Shown one piece after another: positions 7,199 to 13,968 of a stretch of DNA of 19,863 bases. Where the stretch lies: contig JBBSMX010000080.1 in assembly GCA_038232935.1 (NCBI GenBank), positions 1-19,863 of the forward strand, read 5' to 3'. Every line of letters begins with the position of its first letter. Position 1 is the first letter of the stretch. The notes under the pieces were generated by a model. It ran no database searches and was not told the origin of the DNA. It saw only the letters and a program-made list of their open reading frames with translations. Made by a program: the position numbers and the translations under genes. The stretch is from JBBSMX01 sp038232935. Lineage in GTDB: Bacteria > Bacteroidota > Rhodothermia > Rhodothermales > JANQRZ01.

Positions 7199-9586
7199 CT
7201 ACGCGCGGACGGGCCAGGTGAACGTGAACGTGGTCCCCTGCCCCTCGGCCGAGTCCACGCGGATCGTGCCGCCACGGCTCTCGACGGCCTTCTTCACGAC
7301 AGCGAGCCCCATCCCGCTCCCTTCGACTTCGTCGCGGGGCCGGAGCGTCTGGAAGAGCCCGAACACCCGCTCGTGATAGCGAGCGGGGATGCCGGGGCCG
7401 TCGTCCGATACGGTGAAGGTAACGAAATCGTCGGCCTCGCGGGCACGGACGACGATGCGGCCCTTCGGCCGGTCGTGGTGCTTGAGCGCGTTGCCGATCA
7501 GGTTGCGGAACACCATCTCGAGCGGGGCGCGGTAGGTCACGAGCCGCGGCAGCGCCTCGACCACGACCTCCATCCCCGGCGGCGAGCCGAGCAGCTCGAC
7601 GACCTCGCGGATGAGTGCAGCGGCGTCCACCTCCTCGGCGGCCCCCTCCTCGCGGCCAGCGCGGGAGTAGGCCAGCAGATCCGAGAGCAGGTGCTCCATA
7701 CGCCGGACGCGCCCCTGGAGCAGGTCGAGGTGGCGCTTCGACTCCTCCGGCAGCACGGCCCCCGCGTCCTCGGCGATCCACGCGGCGAGGTTGTCGATGG
7801 CGCGCAGCGGGGCCTTGAGGTCGTGGCTGGCGACGTAGGCGAACTGGTCGAGCTCGTCGTTGCTCCGCGCGAGCTCGGCCGTGCGCTCGGCCACGCGCGC
7901 GCCCAGCTCCGCCTCGGCCGACTTGAGCAGGTGGATGTCGGTCGAGGTGCCGAACCAGCGGACGACGCGGCCGGCGGCGTCGCGCACGGGGACGGCGCGG
8001 GTGAGGAACCAGCGGTAGACGCCGTCGTGGCGGCGGAGGCGGAACTCGGCCTCGAGCGCCTCGCCGGCCGCCTTCGCCCGCGCCCACCCCTCCGCGATGC
8101 CGTCGCGGTCCTCGGGATGGATGGCGATGGTGGGGTCTTCGAGGAAGCTCCCCTGCACGGTGACGCCGGTGTACTCGGCCCAGCGGGCGTTGACGTAGTC
8201 CGGGAGGCCCTCGCCGGTGCTGGTGTAGGCGATGTCCGGAAGGGCCTCGGCGAGGAGGCGGAAGTGGGCCTCGCTCTCCCCGAGCGCCTCGTGCAGCCGG
8301 GCGTTCTCGATGGCGGCCCCGGCGCGGCGGCCCAGCTCCTCGGCCACCTCGAGGTCCGCCTCGTCGAAGCGGCGGCCGGACTCCGCGTTGACGAACGTGA
8401 GCGCGCCGGCGACCTCGCCGCCCACACGCATCGGCACGACGACGACGCTGCTCAAGCCGATCTCCCGCATCAGCCGGAGGTGCTCCTCGTCCCGCGCCGC
8501 CTCCACGAGGAGGGCGTCGGGGATGTGGGCGTAGAGCTCCGGCCGGCCGGTGCGGATCACGTTCGGGACGCCCGTGGGCGCGTCGGGATCGACGGGTGCC
8601 CGCTCCCGGAGCTCCCACCCCCACCGCACCTTCTCCGGATCGGCGTGGGCGATGGCGAGGGCGGAGATCGCTCCGTCGTCGTGGAGAAGGTCCACGGCGC
8701 ACCAGTCGGCGAAGCCGGGCACGGCGAGGCGGGCGATCTGCTGGAGCGTGGCCTCGTGGTCGAGGGCCTGCTCGACGAGGGTGCCCGTCTCGGCGAGGTA
8801 GCGGGTGTGCATCTCCGCCCGCCGCCGGACGTGGATGTCGATGCAGGAGCCGATGTAGCCGAGGAACGTGCCGTCAGGGGCGAGCCGGGGGACCCCCCGG
8901 TCCACGATCCAGCGGTACTGCCCGCCGTGGTGACAGAGCCGGTACTCCATCTCGACGGGCTCGCGCCGGTCGAAGTGGGAGGTGAAGGCGTCGAGGCAGC
9001 GGTCGAGGTCGTCGGGGTGGACGCCCTCGGCCCAGCCGTCGCCGAGCTCCTGCTCCATCTTACGACCGGTGAAGGCGAGCCACCGCTCGTTGACGTAGGT
9101 GCGCCGCCCGGCCGCGTCCGCCATCCACACCAGCATCGGGGCCGAGTCGGTCATAGCGCGGAAGCGGGCCTCGCTCTCGCGGAGGACGGCCTCCACGCGC
9201 TTGCTCGCGGTGATGTCGCGGAGGATCTTCGAGGCCCCGACGATGCGGCCGTCGCTACTGCGGAGGGGCGAGATGGTGAGAGAGACGTCGAGCGCCCGGC
9301 CGTCTTTGGTCATCCGGACCGTCTCGAAGTGCTCGACGCGCTCGCCGCGCCGTACGCGCCCGAGGATCACCTGCTCCTCGTCGTGGCGATCGGGCGGGAT
9401 CAGGATCAGGACGGGCTGCCCGATGACCTCGGCCGCGGTGTACCCGAGGAGCCGCTCGGCCCCCGCGTTCCAGGACGTAATGATACCGTCGAGGGTCTTG
9501 CTGACGATGGCGTCGTCCGAGGACTCCACGATCGCGGCCAGCAGCGCCCGGTCCCGGTCCGCTCGCTTGAGCTCCGTGATGTCCAT
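7199..9586 (-). CDS. PAS-PAS-GAF-PAS sensor histidine kinase
   Basis: From the ATG at 9586 the protein has 795 residues. PAS 1 covers about 12-127 (AIVESSDDAIVSKTLDGII; IPPDRHDEE), PAS 2 about 136-257 (RFRAMTDSAPMLVWMADAAG; YRWIVDRGVP), a GAF domain about 265-432, and PAS 3 about 438-556 (YRWFLTRAVPVRD). A HisKA segment, DELDQFAYVASHDLKAPLRA (577-596), carries His588, and the ATPase has NLIGNALKHH (695-704), SDDGPGIP (727-734) and GSGMGLAVVKKA (757-768). The kinase segment is of the cyanobacterial-phytochrome type, but the GAF shows no recognisable chromophore motif. No TM segment or signal peptide is seen, so it is a soluble sensor. Upstream of 9586 the same frame stays open and encodes a PAS fragment, but has no ATG, GTG or TTG except TTG at 9589 until inside the divergent gene, so the N-terminus is uncertain. 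Confidence 0.93.
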   Translation of the reverse strand: MDITELKRADRDRALLAAIVESSDDAIVSKTLDGIITSWNAGAERLLGYTAAEVIGQPVLILIPPDRHDEEQVILGRVRRGERVEHFETVRMTKDGRALDVSLTISPLRSSDGRIVGASKILRDITASKRVEAVLRESEARFRAMTDSAPMLVWMADAAGRRTYVNERWLAFTGRKMEQELGDGWAEGVHPDDLDRCLDAFTSHFDRREPVEMEYRLCHHGGQYRWIVDRGVPRLAPDGTFLGYIGSCIDIHVRRRAEMHTRYLAETGTLVEQALDHEATLQQIARLAVPGFADWCAVDLLHDDGAISALAIAHADPEKVRWGWELRERAPVDPDAPTGVPNVIRTGRPELYAHIPDALLVEAARDEEHLRLMREIGLSSVVVVPMRVGGEVAGALTFVNAESGRRFDEADLEVAEELGRRAGAAIENARLHEALGESEAHFRLLAEALPDIAYTSTGEGLPDYVNARWAEYTGVTVQGSFLEDPTIAIHPEDRDGIAEGWARAKAAGEALEAEFRLRRHDGVYRWFLTRAVPVRDAAGRVVRWFGTSTDIHLLKSAEAELGARVAERTAELARSNDELDQFAYVASHDLKAPLRAIDNLAAWIAEDAGAVLPEESKRHLDLLQGRVRRMEHLLSDLLAYSRAGREEGAAEEVDAAALIREVVELLGSPPGMEVVVEALPRLVTYRAPLEMVFRNLIGNALKHHDRPKGRIVVRAREADDFVTFTVSDDGPGIPARYHERVFGLFQTLRPRDEVEGSGMGLAVVKKAVESRGGTIRVDSAEGQGTTFTFTWPVRA

Positions 9587-9664
9587 CAAGACGTTGACCG
9601 CGCCGAAGGGCCTCCCCGTAGCGTCGCGGGGCGGTTCGGGGAAGGGCCGTGAGGTTCCATCGTC
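9587..9664 (-). pseudogene. Remnant of a further PAS domain, in frame upstream of the kinase start
   Basis: The 26 codons before the chosen ATG read DDGTSRPFPEPPRDATGRPF then GAVNVL and run straight into MDITELKRAD. This is the usual C-terminal strand of a PAS domain (RDATG.xxGAVNVLxDITExKRA). The N-terminal half of that PAS is not recognisable further upstream in any frame. It is either the relic of a lost domain or part of a protein initiated at an unusual codon. Confidence 0.5.
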
Positions 9665-9870
9665 GATTCGGGGTGGCGGGATGCGGGGCAGCTCGTCCGA
9701 GCAGCGGAAGCGAAGCGCTGTCAGGAAACGAGAGCAAGACGGAATGTAACGCGGAGTCCGCTGCGGAGTATGCGGTTTGTCGAGGAGGCGCCGCGTGATG
9801 CGCCCCGCCTCTGAGTAGACCGGACGGCGCGCGACGGAGCGGGACCTGGCCGAGCTAGAATCGACCGGCC

Positions 9871-9902
9871 TTTTGTAGCTTCTTCCTCGTAACGTAGGTT
9901 CC
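9871..9902 (+). promoter_or_regulatory. Candidate promoter of the 115-aa protein gene
   Basis: TTTTG (9871-9875) and TAGGTTCC (9895-9902) are separated by exactly 19 nt, close to the Bacteroidota TTTG-N19-TAnnTTTG consensus. The -7 element ends about 39 nt before the ATG at 9942. Confidence 0.42.
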
Positions 9903-9941
9903 GCCCCCGACGCTCCCCCTCGATCAGCCCTGCGCACCACG

Positions 9942-10289
9942 ATGGCTAAGCTCATCCCCGGCTCCTTCTCCGTCGACCACCTCGGCATCTACCCCGGCTT
10001 CATCCAGTCCTCGGAGGACGAGGACCTCGACAGGCCGGTCCAGCCCCTCTTCACCTTCGGCACCGCGCAGGTGATCGCCGCCGACTGGTCCAACTTCGAA
10101 GGGCAACCCGGCGAGCCGCCCGCCCAGGCGTTCTATGAGTCCGACGGCGACGCCTTCCACCTCTACGAGCCGGCCACAAACGAGTGGCACGTCCTCACAG
10201 GGGAGACCTACGGCCCCACCAAGCTCTACGCCATGGGGCGCGACCTCTGGACGTGGCAGCACTTGACGCACCAACGCGGCTTCGAATGA
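9942..10289 (+). CDS. Conserved-looking hypothetical protein, 115 aa
   Basis: I do not recognise this protein. It starts MAKLIPGSFSVDHLGIYPGF and is acidic and aromatic-rich, with no signal peptide, no membrane helix and no low complexity. The C-terminal half (FYESDGDAFHLYEPATNEWH and DLWTWQHLTHQRGFE) is rich in Trp, Tyr and His and looks like a compact beta-rich fold. Reality as a gene is supported by a promoter candidate at good distance, codon third positions rich in G/C like the neighbours, a balanced composition, and lack of any better frame on either strand. It is transcribed away from the kinase operon, so shared regulation is possible. It converges on the secreted repeat protein gene downstream. 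Confidence 0.75.
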   Translation: MAKLIPGSFSVDHLGIYPGFIQSSEDEDLDRPVQPLFTFGTAQVIAADWSNFEGQPGEPPAQAFYESDGDAFHLYEPATNEWHVLTGETYGPTKLYAMGRDLWTWQHLTHQRGFE

Positions 10290-10350
10290 TGCCGCCCGCC
10301 GTGCCTCGATGTGGCGTGCGGGTCGATTGCGCGTAGGCCACGGCCTCGCG

Positions 10351-10363
10351 GCCCCTCTGGGGC
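10351..10363. terminator. Short GC hairpin between convergent genes
   Basis: gcccc-tct-ggggc forms a 5-bp all-GC stem with a triloop in the 137-bp gap between the convergent 115-aa gene and the secreted repeat protein gene. It has no T-tract; position alone suggests a bidirectional terminator. Confidence 0.3.
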
Positions 10364-10426
10364 TTGTCCCGAGCCGAGGGAACTGGACAGAGGAAGAGGG
10401 GAGCCCACGAGCAGCCGACCCGCCCA

Positions 10427-13057
10427 CTAGTTCACCACGACGGCACGGAGCGTCTGCGTGTAGCGGCCGGCCTGGAGGCGGTAGACGTACGCACCCGAAG
10501 CCAGACCGGTGGCGTCCCACCGCGCGCGGTGCGTACCGGCGTCCACCTCCCCGTTGACGAGCGTAGCGATCCGACGGCCGGTCACGTCGAAGACGGCGAG
10601 CGTGACGCGCTCCCGCTGCGGCAGCGTGAACTCGATTGCGGTCGTGCGGTCGAACGGGTTCGGGTAGTTCTGTCGTAGCGCGAAGGCGGCAGGCACCGAC
10701 CCGTCCTCGGCGGAATCCACGAACAGGACGCTGAGCGTAACCGGAACGACCAGCAGCGGGCGGTCCGGGTCGTTGGTCTCGATGCGCACGGCGAAATCGT
10801 ACACGCCTGGGTCGAGGCCCGCTGTGTCGATGAGAAGCGCCAATTCCTCGCTCGTGCCGGCGGCGATGGACCCCTCCGTGGGCTCGACGGACAGCACGCC
10901 CGGCTCGCGTTCGTCGAATGCAATCTGCACGTTGTCCACGCCGAGGTCGAAATCCTGCAGGATGTAGAAGAAGGCGGGGTGGCCCCACATGAGCTCTACG
11001 GCGTCCACCTCGCGCAGGATGTCCTGCCACACCACACCGGGTGGGAGGTGCTCCAGGTCCCCGGCGTACCCCCCGCTCCAGCCCTCGGGCAGCTCGCCCT
11101 CGAAATCGGAGGGGATGGGGAAGTCGTACGAGCGCCAGCCCTCGCCCGGCTGCGGCACGAGGTCGCCGGGGAAGTAAACGTAGTCGTGCGCCTCGGGGTT
11201 GTTCGGCTCGCCGTTGTGGCGGATGAGGCGCAGGCTGAACGGCCGGCCCGCGACGGTGTTGCCGGCCGAGACGGTCTGTGCGTCGATGCTGATCGAGCGG
11301 ACGTTCCGCTCCACGTAATCGCCCGTGAAGGGAGAGTCGGGCACGGGGTCGATATAGAGGCGAGGGACGAAGGTCGAGAGCACGGCGTTGCGGAGCCAGC
11401 GGCCAGGGTTGCCGCCCTCCGTCTCGATGGTCTCGGCCTGAGGGATGCCGAGCGTGAAGCCGTACGGGTTCTCTCCGTCCTCGAAGTCGACGAGGACGGA
11501 CTCGGGGCGGACGACCGTGACCGCGTACGTGAGGTCGCCGCCCTCGGCGGTGAGGTTCGAGAGCGTAAGCGTCGCGCTCGCCGTCTCGTCGGGCGGCAGC
11601 ACGACCATCAGCTCTGCCGGATCGACCGCGGCCTGCGGCGCGGCGACGGGACCGAGGTCGCCGCTGAAGCCGACGTTCTGCGCTTTGATGGCGTCGGGCG
11701 CGCTGCCGCCGGGGCCGTCAGCCCAGACGTACGCGGCGAAGCCCCTGCGGCTGAGCGCGCCGCGCATCCGCGTGTTCGAAGTCAGGGCCGTTTTCAGCGG
11801 GACGATGTTGCCCGGCCACACGAACGCGCCGTCGGCGTCGAGCCGCGCGGCCTCGATCCGCATCGGGTCGGGGAAGGCACCGAGCGACCACGCGAAGATC
11901 GCGCTACCCGTGAGCGGAAGCGCGCTCACCTGACTCCCCTGCGCGCCGCCGAGCGGGACGAGCACGCGGCCGGCATCGCCCCACTGCCGGATGCCCGTGG
12001 CGTCGATTCGCTGGGCGGCCACACCGTACGTGCGGCTGCCACCGACCTGCTGCTCCTCGGGCCAGACGACGTAGATATCGCCGCTCGCCGTGTCGAAAGC
12101 GGCAGAGGGCGTGCTGCGCTCGCGGTCGGTGCCGGCCGCCGCTTCGACGCCGTTCTGCGCGAAGGCCGCACTCCCGTCGGTGAAGACGTGCTGGACCCGC
12201 ACGCGGGCCTCTCCCACACCGCCGACCTGATACCACGCGAAGACCGCCCCGCCGCCGCCATCCGGCACGAAAGGCGGGAAGTACCCGAACTGGAGTGCCC
12301 CGTCGCTGCCGTCGAAGACCTCGACGGGCGCATCGCCCCACAGGGGTGCGCCCTCGGCGTCCAGCTTCTGCGCCCACAGCCGTCGGTCGAAAGACGAGAG
12401 TTGGGCCGAGCCCGACACGACCACGTTCCCCTCCGCATCGGCGTGGAGATCCGCAAGAAAGAAGAAGCCGGTGGGCGTTTCGAGGCTAACACCGTCCGGC
12501 CCCCACTGCGGCGCGCCCTCGGCGTCGAGCTTCTGGAGCACGATGTCCCCAGTCGAAAACGACGTCCACGCCACGACGGCCCCGCCGTCCGGGGTGCCGG
12601 TCACACGGGGCGAGGCCGCCGCGCTCGCATCCGCAGAGACGAACACGCCGGGCGTGCCCCACAGCGGCTCGCCCTCCGGCGAGACGAGGCTGACGACGGC
12701 CTGGGGTCGCTCTTCGTCATCGAGGAAGCGGAAGGCCACGAGGGCGTTGCCCCCGGCGTCCACGTCGAGCCCGTAGTCCTCGGTGGAGCTGAAGCCGCGG
12801 TCGGCGATGCGGGCGCCGTTGGTCGCGAGCTGCGCCTGCCCGTCCGCGTCGAGCCGTTGGAGGAACACGTCGAAGCCCTCGGCCCCGTTGCCGAACCAGC
12901 TCACGTAAAACCCACCGTCGTCGGTCGGCACGAGCTTCGGCTGCGTCTGCCCACCGGGGCGGTCGGCGACGACGAGGTTCTGCGCCGGATCCTCGGACCA
13001 CTGCGCCTTGGCCGGCGCAGCCGCGAGCAGCGCCATCAACAAAGTGGTCGTGCGCAT
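10427..13057 (-). CDS. Secreted eight-repeat (propeller-like) protein with T9SS type A sorting domain
   Basis: The 876-aa product starts at the ATG at 13057, giving a clear signal peptide (MRTTTLLMALLAAAPAKA, cleaved before QW). An ATG at 13117 would add 20 residues and bury it. Residues about 45-470 hold eight units of 51-60 residues, each with a hydrophobic strand (e.g. GAVVAWTS) then a motif like LQKLDAEGAPQWG; motifs start at 66, 123, 174, 229, 288, 348, 403 and 457. This suggests an eight-bladed beta-propeller or similar. Residues 479-515 and 719-780 are Ig-like ASH/BACON-type strands, with an aromatic-rich domain (about 524-715) between them. Residues 789-876 are the type A sorting domain (QNYPNPFDRTTAIEF; TGLASGAYVYRLQAGRY), which directs passage through the type IX system to the surface or medium. 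Substrate unknown; no catalytic motif seen. Confidence 0.9.
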   Translation of the reverse strand: MRTTTLLMALLAAAPAKAQWSEDPAQNLVVADRPGGQTQPKLVPTDDGGFYVSWFGNGAEGFDVFLQRLDADGQAQLATNGARIADRGFSSTEDYGLDVDAGGNALVAFRFLDDEERPQAVVSLVSPEGEPLWGTPGVFVSADASAAASPRVTGTPDGGAVVAWTSFSTGDIVLQKLDAEGAPQWGPDGVSLETPTGFFFLADLHADAEGNVVVSGSAQLSSFDRRLWAQKLDAEGAPLWGDAPVEVFDGSDGALQFGYFPPFVPDGGGGAVFAWYQVGGVGEARVRVQHVFTDGSAAFAQNGVEAAAGTDRERSTPSAAFDTASGDIYVVWPEEQQVGGSRTYGVAAQRIDATGIRQWGDAGRVLVPLGGAQGSQVSALPLTGSAIFAWSLGAFPDPMRIEAARLDADGAFVWPGNIVPLKTALTSNTRMRGALSRRGFAAYVWADGPGGSAPDAIKAQNVGFSGDLGPVAAPQAAVDPAELMVVLPPDETASATLTLSNLTAEGGDLTYAVTVVRPESVLVDFEDGENPYGFTLGIPQAETIETEGGNPGRWLRNAVLSTFVPRLYIDPVPDSPFTGDYVERNVRSISIDAQTVSAGNTVAGRPFSLRLIRHNGEPNNPEAHDYVYFPGDLVPQPGEGWRSYDFPIPSDFEGELPEGWSGGYAGDLEHLPPGVVWQDILREVDAVELMWGHPAFFYILQDFDLGVDNVQIAFDEREPGVLSVEPTEGSIAAGTSEELALLIDTAGLDPGVYDFAVRIETNDPDRPLLVVPVTLSVLFVDSAEDGSVPAAFALRQNYPNPFDRTTAIEFTLPQRERVTLAVFDVTGRRIATLVNGEVDAGTHRARWDATGLASGAYVYRLQAGRYTQTLRAVVVN

Positions 13058-13167
13058 GAGGACAACGGCAGGGCACGCGAGGCGCGGTAACGGGAGGGAC
13101 GAAGGCACGCTCATCAACGTGGGGAGAAGAACGGGGGGAGGACCGAAACGGGGCGAGGAGGGCCAGC

Positions 13168-13461
13168 TTACGTCACCTCGCGGAGACGGCGGCGCACCTG
13201 GAAGAAGCGCCGCGCGCCCACGGCAAACACGACCGGGGCCGAGGGCAACGTGATCCAGCCTATCACCTCCACCCAGCCGATACCAACGAAGTGGATCAGG
13301 CCGATGCTCCCGCCCAGCAACGCCAGCCCCGTGCGGACGTACGCCAGCAGCGTGCGCTCGTTAGCGAGGGCCGTCCGTTCGAGCGCGAGCACATCGCGCA
13401 GGATGAGGTCCTCCGACGCGACCTCACGGTAGACCTCCTCAGGGTTGGCAGCAGACATCAT
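13168..13461 (-). CDS. DUF202 (YidH-like) small inner-membrane protein
   Basis: This 97-aa protein starts at one of two adjacent ATGs (13461 or 13458). The core ALERTALANERTLLAYVRTG (about 25-44) is the hallmark of DUF202 proteins such as E. coli YidH and YidG, followed by TM helix 1 (LALLGGSIGLIHFVGIGW) and TM helix 2 (VIGWITLPSAPVVFAVGARR), with a basic C-terminus (RFFQVRRRLREVT). It lies in the cytoplasmic membrane; the biochemical role of DUF202 is not established. The longer open frame to 13581 adds a Pro/Arg/Ser-rich stretch not found in the family. It is co-directional with the secreted protein gene 110 bp downstream, but an operon is not certain. It sits 135 bp from the tRNA gene. Confidence 0.88.
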   Translation of the reverse strand: MMSAANPEEVYREVASEDLILRDVLALERTALANERTLLAYVRTGLALLGGSIGLIHFVGIGWVEVIGWITLPSAPVVFAVGARRFFQVRRRLREVT

Positions 13462-13596
13462 GGGAGGAGAGGGTATACGACGGGTCGATGATCGTAGAGG
13501 AGGACGCTGCGTGGGACCGTCCAGCAGCGCACTCGCGGGGAACGAAACCGGTGCCCCGCTCGACATTCGCTGCTTGCGCACGGCGTTCTCAAAGAG

Positions 13597-13681
13597 CGGA
13601 GGGGGTGGGATTCGAACCCACGGTACCTCGCGGCACGCTGGTTTTCAAGACCAGTGCATTCGACCACTCTGCCACCCCTCC
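13597..13681 (-). tRNA. tRNA-Ser (anticodon UGA)
   Basis: The 85-nt minus-strand sequence folds as a class II tRNA. The acceptor arms GGAGGGG (13681-13675) and CCCCTCC (13604-13598) pair fully, with G as discriminator base at 13597. The anticodon arm CTGGT-CTTGAAA-ACCAG gives anticodon TGA, which reads UCA and related serine codons. A long variable arm (GTGCCGCGAGGTAC) is typical of serine tRNAs, and the T arm is GTGGG-TTCGAAT-CCCAC. The 3' CCA is not encoded and must be added after transcription. A promoter candidate lies 12 nt upstream. Confidence 0.97.
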
Positions 13682-13693
13682 AGATGTGTAAAC

Positions 13694-13723
13694 CGAAGGT
13701 ACGAACGCATCGTCGGCTCGCTA
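13694..13723 (-). promoter_or_regulatory. Candidate promoter of tRNA-Ser
   Basis: On the minus strand TAG (13723-13721) and TACCTTCG (13701-13694) are separated by 19 nt; the second element differs from TAnnTTTG at one position. It ends 12 nt before the mature tRNA 5' end, fitting a short 5' leader removed by RNase P. Confidence 0.42.
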
Positions 13724-13968
13724 CCTACGTCGGGGCCGGCGACAGCAACGCGACCCTGCATGCTTTCCCCGGCCCCCAGCGCATCGTGTGAGCGAAGCGC
13801 TCGGCATTCGTGACGCACGTAGGAGGCCGGTAGACTCGTGCCCGTCGAGCCCTTCCACCGCCACGTACCTCTCGGTCTTCGCTGCGAGCCACATCCTCGC
13901 CCATGGACAGTGGATAGGTAGCCTCTGCGAGAAGCCCGCCCACGTTGGAACCCGATGGGTCAGCGAGA

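Larger units (their letters stand above)
9587..9941. other. Divergent intergenic region between the kinase operon and the 115-aa gene
   Basis: About 355 bp holding the PAS remnant (9587-9664) next to the kinase and a promoter candidate for the plus-strand gene (9871-9902). Between 9665 and 9870 I see no recognisable coding sequence; a short self-complementary run (gcggagtccgctgcggagt) lies at 9751-9769. The minus-strand frame is open throughout but does not resemble a family. Confidence 0.5.

Noticed and set aside
7373..9652. 759-codon plus-strand frame opposite the sensor kinase
   Set aside because: Antisense shadow; the minus strand carries the PAS, GAF, HisKA and ATPase motifs in order.
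10979..13090. 703-codon plus-strand frame opposite the secreted repeat protein
   Set aside because: Antisense shadow with Arg/Val/Asp-rich composition; the minus strand has a signal peptide, repeats and a sorting domain.
13058..13117. Upstream ATG of the secreted repeat protein
   Set aside because: It would place 20 residues before an otherwise perfect signal peptide.
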